This document shows positions 5,343 through 7,972 of a stretch of DNA of 7,972 nucleotides, piece after piece. Positions within the stretch are counted from its first letter, which is position 1. Each line of letters opens with the position of its first letter. The notes below the pieces were generated by a model. The model did no database searches and was not told where the DNA came from. It saw nothing but the letters and a program-made list of their open reading frames with translations. The position numbers and the translations under genes were made by a program. The DNA comes from Eubacteriales Family XIII. Incertae Sedis bacterium. Its GTDB lineage: Bacteria > Bacillota > Clostridia > Peptostreptococcales > Anaerovoracaceae. The stretch spans positions 1 through 7,972 of the forward strand of contig JAITKU010000168.1 in the NCBI GenBank assembly GCA_031278255.1. Reading direction: 5' to 3'.

Positions 5343-7582
5343 TGCGAACAATACGAGAAAAACTGAACCATTACCTCTTTTCGGACGATCTCCCGCTGCA
5401 GGGGCGGATGCTGAACCTCATCTGCGCCTTTGGGTTTTGCGCCGTCGCGATCGCCACGCTTGCGCACGTCTTTGAGGACTCTTCCCCTTACGCGATATAT
5501 ATCATGTTCGCGATGATGGCGATCATCGTTATCGTAACATGGCTGTTCAACAAGTACCGGCGTTACGAGTTCGGAAGCTTTCTCGCGGTGCTGGCTTTCG
5601 GCGACATCCTGTTCCCCTTGCTCTTCTATGTAACGGGCGGTTCAAACGGCGGCATGGCCGCTCATTTTGTGTTGGGCATTACCCTGTGCTTCATGCTGGT
5701 GCAGGGCAAGCGCCTCGTGTTCCTCGTCATACTCCAAATCGCCGTGGTATTCGCCTGCTACCTGACGAACGTATTCCATCCGGAGATATTCCCTCCGCTC
5801 ACGGATTATCAAAGATATCTCGACATCCTGCAAACCATACTCACCTCCGGGCTGTTCATCGGCTTTGTTCTCATCTTCCAGATGCGCATATACCGCGATG
5901 AGAAGAAGAAAGCCACCGACGCGATGAAAGCGAAATCCGAGTTTCTCGCCGGCGTTTCGCATGAAATCCGCACGCCGCTGAATGCCATCATCGGTCTCGG
6001 AGAACTCGAAATGCGCAAGGATCTGCCGACCGATACCTTGGATAATTTAGCAAAAATGCAAAATTCAGGCAATACCTTGCTGGGTATCATCAACGATCTC
6101 CTCGATATATCCAAGATAGAATCCGGGCGCTTCGAGATGGCGCCGGCCGAATACGACCTCCCCAGCATGATCAACGACACCGTAAGCCTGAATATCGTGC
6201 GCATCGGCAGCAAGCCCATCGATTTTGTACTCAAGCTCGCGGACGACTTGCCCGTGCGTCTCTTCGGCGACGAATTGCGCATCAAGCAGATCCTGAACAA
6301 TCTCCTGAGCAACGCGTTCAAATACACGCGCGAGGGCAAGGTCACGCTGTCCTTGGAGGGCCGGCGCGACGGCGACGCGTTTTGGCTGATCTGCAGGATC
6401 AGCGATACGGGCATAGGCATTCGCAAGGAGGATATCGGCCGGCTGTTCACCGAATACAACAAACTCGACATGACGAGCAACCGCCACATCGAGGGCACGG
6501 GACTCGGGCTTTCCATCTGCAAAAACCTCGTGGAGATGATGGGCGGACGCATAGAGGTGGAGAGCGTCTACGGAGAGGGCAGCGTTTTCACGGCCGACAT
6601 GCGGCAGCGTCTCGTGACCGACGCGGTCATAGACCGCGCCACGGCGGAGAACCTCAAGTCGTTCAACTACAATCTCGAACGCAACAAGCGCAGCAAGAAT
6701 CTGATTCTGACGCAGATGCCCTACGGCCGCGTCCTCGTGGTCGATGATGTTGTTACGAATCTCGATGTCGCAAAGGGAATCCTGCTGCCCTACGGACTGA
6801 CGGTGGACTGCGTGAGCAGCGGGCGCGAGGCCGTAAAGCTGGTGCGCGCGGGAAACCCGCGCTACGATCTGATCTTCATGGATCATATGATGCCGGAAAT
6901 GGACGGCATCGAAACCGTGCGCATCATTCGCGAGGAAATCGGAACGGACTACGCGCAAAAGGTGCCGATCATCGCGCTCACCGCAAACGCGCTGGCCGGA
7001 AACGACGATATGTTCAAAGCCCACGGCTTTCAGGACTTCCTGTCCAAGCCCATCGATATCATGAAGATGGACGTTGCCCTGAACGCGTGGATCAAAAACG
7101 CGGCGCGCGAAAAAGCCTACCGCGAAGCGTCCGCGAACGGCGATGAAAGCGGCGCGGCGGAGGCGGCGCCCGCACAAGCGCGGGCGGCCGGCGAAGCGCA
7201 AAACGGCGCGGCGCAAAAGCCGAAAAAAGCCCTGACGGAGCAAGGGATAGAGGGTCTGGATATCGCGGACGCCCTGCGCCGTTTCGGCGGCAAGGAAAGC
7301 ATATTCATTACGATACTGCGCTCCTTTGTAAACAGTATGCCCGCGCTGCTCGACCGGTTCGGCGTTTGCGACGCGGACGGCCTTTCCGACTACACGATCA
7401 CCGTACACGGGATCAAGGGCAGCTGCCGGAATATAGGCGCGAAAGCGCTCGGCGACGAAGCGGAAGCCCTAGAAACAGCCGCGAAAGCCGGGGATCTGGA
7501 CAAGATTCGCGCGGGAACGGACGCGCTCATCGCGGGCGTCCGGCGCCTGATCGCGGACATCGACGCCGCGCTGAACACATAG
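5339..7582 (+). CDS. Membrane hybrid histidine kinase (HisKA-HATPase-REC-HPt)
   Basis: This 747-residue multi-step phosphorelay sensor has about six hydrophobic segments (roughly 24-45, 52-70, 80-99, 107-121, 126-144, 162-182) with short loops and no large periplasmic domain. A linker (183-198) leads to HisKA with SHEIRTPLN (phosphorylated His208). HATPase_c has N box NNLLSNAFKYT (Asn321/325), G1 DTGIG (356-360) and G2 GTGLGL (386-391). REC (about 463-585) has Asp469/470, phospho-acceptor Asp515, Thr548 and Lys570. An Ala-rich linker (about 588-630) precedes an HPt domain (about 638-745) with His690 in HGIKGSCRNIG. The order equals that of ArcB/BarA-type kinases, so phosphate should pass His208 to Asp515 to His690 and then to a separate regulator not in the window. 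The ATG at 5339 overlaps the porB stop by 4 nt; the nearest SD-like GGGAGGA is 24 nt upstream inside porB, suggesting translational coupling. All catalytic residues are present. The stimulus is unknown. Confidence 0.93.
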   Translation: MMRTIREKLNHYLFSDDLPLQGRMLNLICAFGFCAVAIATLAHVFEDSSPYAIYIMFAMMAIIVIVTWLFNKYRRYEFGSFLAVLAFGDILFPLLFYVTGGSNGGMAAHFVLGITLCFMLVQGKRLVFLVILQIAVVFACYLTNVFHPEIFPPLTDYQRYLDILQTILTSGLFIGFVLIFQMRIYRDEKKKATDAMKAKSEFLAGVSHEIRTPLNAIIGLGELEMRKDLPTDTLDNLAKMQNSGNTLLGIINDLLDISKIESGRFEMAPAEYDLPSMINDTVSLNIVRIGSKPIDFVLKLADDLPVRLFGDELRIKQILNNLLSNAFKYTREGKVTLSLEGRRDGDAFWLICRISDTGIGIRKEDIGRLFTEYNKLDMTSNRHIEGTGLGLSICKNLVEMMGGRIEVESVYGEGSVFTADMRQRLVTDAVIDRATAENLKSFNYNLERNKRSKNLILTQMPYGRVLVVDDVVTNLDVAKGILLPYGLTVDCVSSGREAVKLVRAGNPRYDLIFMDHMMPEMDGIETVRIIREEIGTDYAQKVPIIALTANALAGNDDMFKAHGFQDFLSKPIDIMKMDVALNAWIKNAAREKAYREASANGDESGAAEAAPAQARAAGEAQNGAAQKPKKALTEQGIEGLDIADALRRFGGKESIFITILRSFVNSMPALLDRFGVCDADGLSDYTITVHGIKGSCRNIGAKALGDEAEALETAAKAGDLDKIRAGTDALIAGVRRLIADIDAALNT

Positions 7583-7608
7583 GAATCGGACGGGGGCGCA
7601 TTTGCACG

Positions 7609-7653
7609 GCAGGACCGCTTGTTTTCGGGCGGTCTTGCTTTTTTTGTTTTTTT
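7609..7653 (+). terminator. Rho-independent terminator of the por-kinase operon
   Basis: GCAGGACCGC (7609-7618) pairs with GCGGTCTTGC (7629-7638) over 10 bp with one G-U. The loop is 10 nt. Seven T (7639-7645), a G and seven more T (7647-7653) follow. It begins 27 nt after the kinase stop codon and has the T-tract on one side only, so it terminates rightward transcription. Confidence 0.93.
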
Positions 7654-7663
7654 GAAAAAACGC

Positions 7664-7692
7664 TTGACGCGCGCGCGCGAACCTGATATGAT
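7664..7692 (+). promoter_or_regulatory. Near-consensus sigma-70 promoter
   Basis: TTGACG (7664-7669, 5 of 6) and TATGAT (7687-7692, 5 of 6) are separated by exactly 17 bp, and the -10 is extended (TGA before it). The spacer begins with an alternating (CG)6 run that starts in the -35 box (7668-7679). Transcription should start near 7699, giving a leader of about 67 nt before the gene at 7766. The promoter is strong by sequence and is overlapped by inverted-repeat operators, suggesting repression. Confidence 0.85.
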
Positions 7693-7724
7693 TCCAATAT
7701 CAAATTGATATTATATGGATATCA
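7684..7724. promoter_or_regulatory. Two tandem operator copies, TGATAT-N7-ATATCA
   Basis: TGATAT (7684-7689) and ATATCA (7697-7702) form one inverted repeat with a 7-bp spacer. The same arrangement recurs at 7706-7711 and 7719-7724. The copies are offset by 22 bp, about two helical turns. The middle two half-sites also form a perfect 17-bp palindrome AATATCAA-A-TTGATATT (7696-7712). The first copy covers the -10 box and the second lies just downstream of the expected start site, an arrangement fitting a repressor that binds cooperatively. The regulator family cannot be named from the sequence. Confidence 0.7.
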
Positions 7725-7765
7725 GGGTACCGCTTGGGCCGCTCGGCGGCGGAAAGGAGTCTTGA

Positions 7766-7972
7766 ATGAAAAACGTGAGAACATCGCACAGCGAGGAGAA
7801 GAAAGCGGCGGCCGCAAGCGGCATGCTCATGCTGATCCTCTTTTGTATCCTCAGCCTGCTCATGATCGTCGGCATCGTGGGCTTCCTGCGCGGCTTCGCG
7901 TTCTACGTCTACCAGTTCGCGGAGGTCGTCGCGCTCGTCCTTTTGTTCATCGGCCTCTTCGTCCTCATGCCC
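7766..7972 (+). CDS. Membrane protein, N-terminal part; possibly SPFH/band-7 family
   Basis: Only 69 residues are present; the gene continues past the window end. ATG 7766 has a strong AAAGGAG (7753-7759) with a 6-nt spacer. After a charged N-terminus (MKNVRTSHSEEKKAAAA) come two hydrophobic segments (about 19-40 and 51-68) separated by a short FLRGFAFYVYQ turn. There is no signal peptidase site; it looks like a helical hairpin anchor. The pattern of a charged lead, a double membrane segment and a closing L-M-P recalls the start of some clostridial SPFH/band-7 (stomatin/flotillin-like) proteins, whose cytoplasmic domain follows this anchor. That assignment is tentative, since the diagnostic domain lies outside the window. 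It is transcribed on its own from the operator-controlled promoter just upstream. Confidence 0.6.
   Translation, partial: MKNVRTSHSEEKKAAAASGMLMLILFCILSLLMIVGIVGFLRGFAFYVYQFAEVVALVLLFIGLFVLMP

Noticed and set aside
6065..7408. 447-codon minus-strand open frame opposite the kinase
   Set aside because: It has shadow-frame composition and no domain, and the plus-strand frame carries all kinase motifs.

Overview
The window looks like a chromosomal fragment of a strictly anaerobic, fairly GC-rich bacterium, most plausibly an uncultured member of the Clostridia (Firmicutes). The reasons are a four-subunit pyruvate:ferredoxin oxidoreductase, a phosphofructokinase with pyrophosphate-type active-site residues, strong AGGAGG-type ribosome binding sites and tightly packed operons. 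The taxon is inferred; there is no rRNA or other marker gene here.

Layout. Positions 1-136 hold no gene but a dense cluster of inverted repeats. A leftward operon follows: ilvN (acetolactate synthase regulatory subunit, 1904 to 1419) then pfp (PPi-type 6-phosphofructokinase, 1387 to 137), separated by 31 nt. A 283-nt divergent intergenic region (1905-2187) contains back-to-back promoter motifs. From it a rightward operon runs: porG (2188-2757), porD (2754-3065), porA (3076-4254), porB (4398-5342) and a 747-residue hybrid sensor kinase (5339-7582) that overlaps porB by 4 nt. A clear intrinsic terminator (7609-7653) closes this operon. A new transcription unit starts next, with a near-consensus sigma-70 promoter overlaid by two tandem copies of an inverted-repeat operator. 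It leads to a membrane-protein gene cut off by the window end (7766 onward), possibly an SPFH/band-7 protein.

How the genes fit together. All the enzymes sit around pyruvate. Pfp commits hexose to glycolysis, PorGDAB oxidises pyruvate to acetyl-CoA with reduction of ferredoxin, and IlvN controls diversion of pyruvate into branched-chain amino acids. The membrane-bound phosphorelay kinase is translationally coupled to porB, which suggests that a signalling protein is co-expressed with the central fermentative enzyme. Its output regulator is not in the window.

I see no convincing new defence or mobile system. The less ordinary signals are regulatory: the tandem operators at the right edge, the symmetric divergent -10 region, a displaced Shine-Dalgarno with a hairpin before ilvN, the terminator-like hairpin between porA and porB, and the mutually exclusive hairpins at the left edge.
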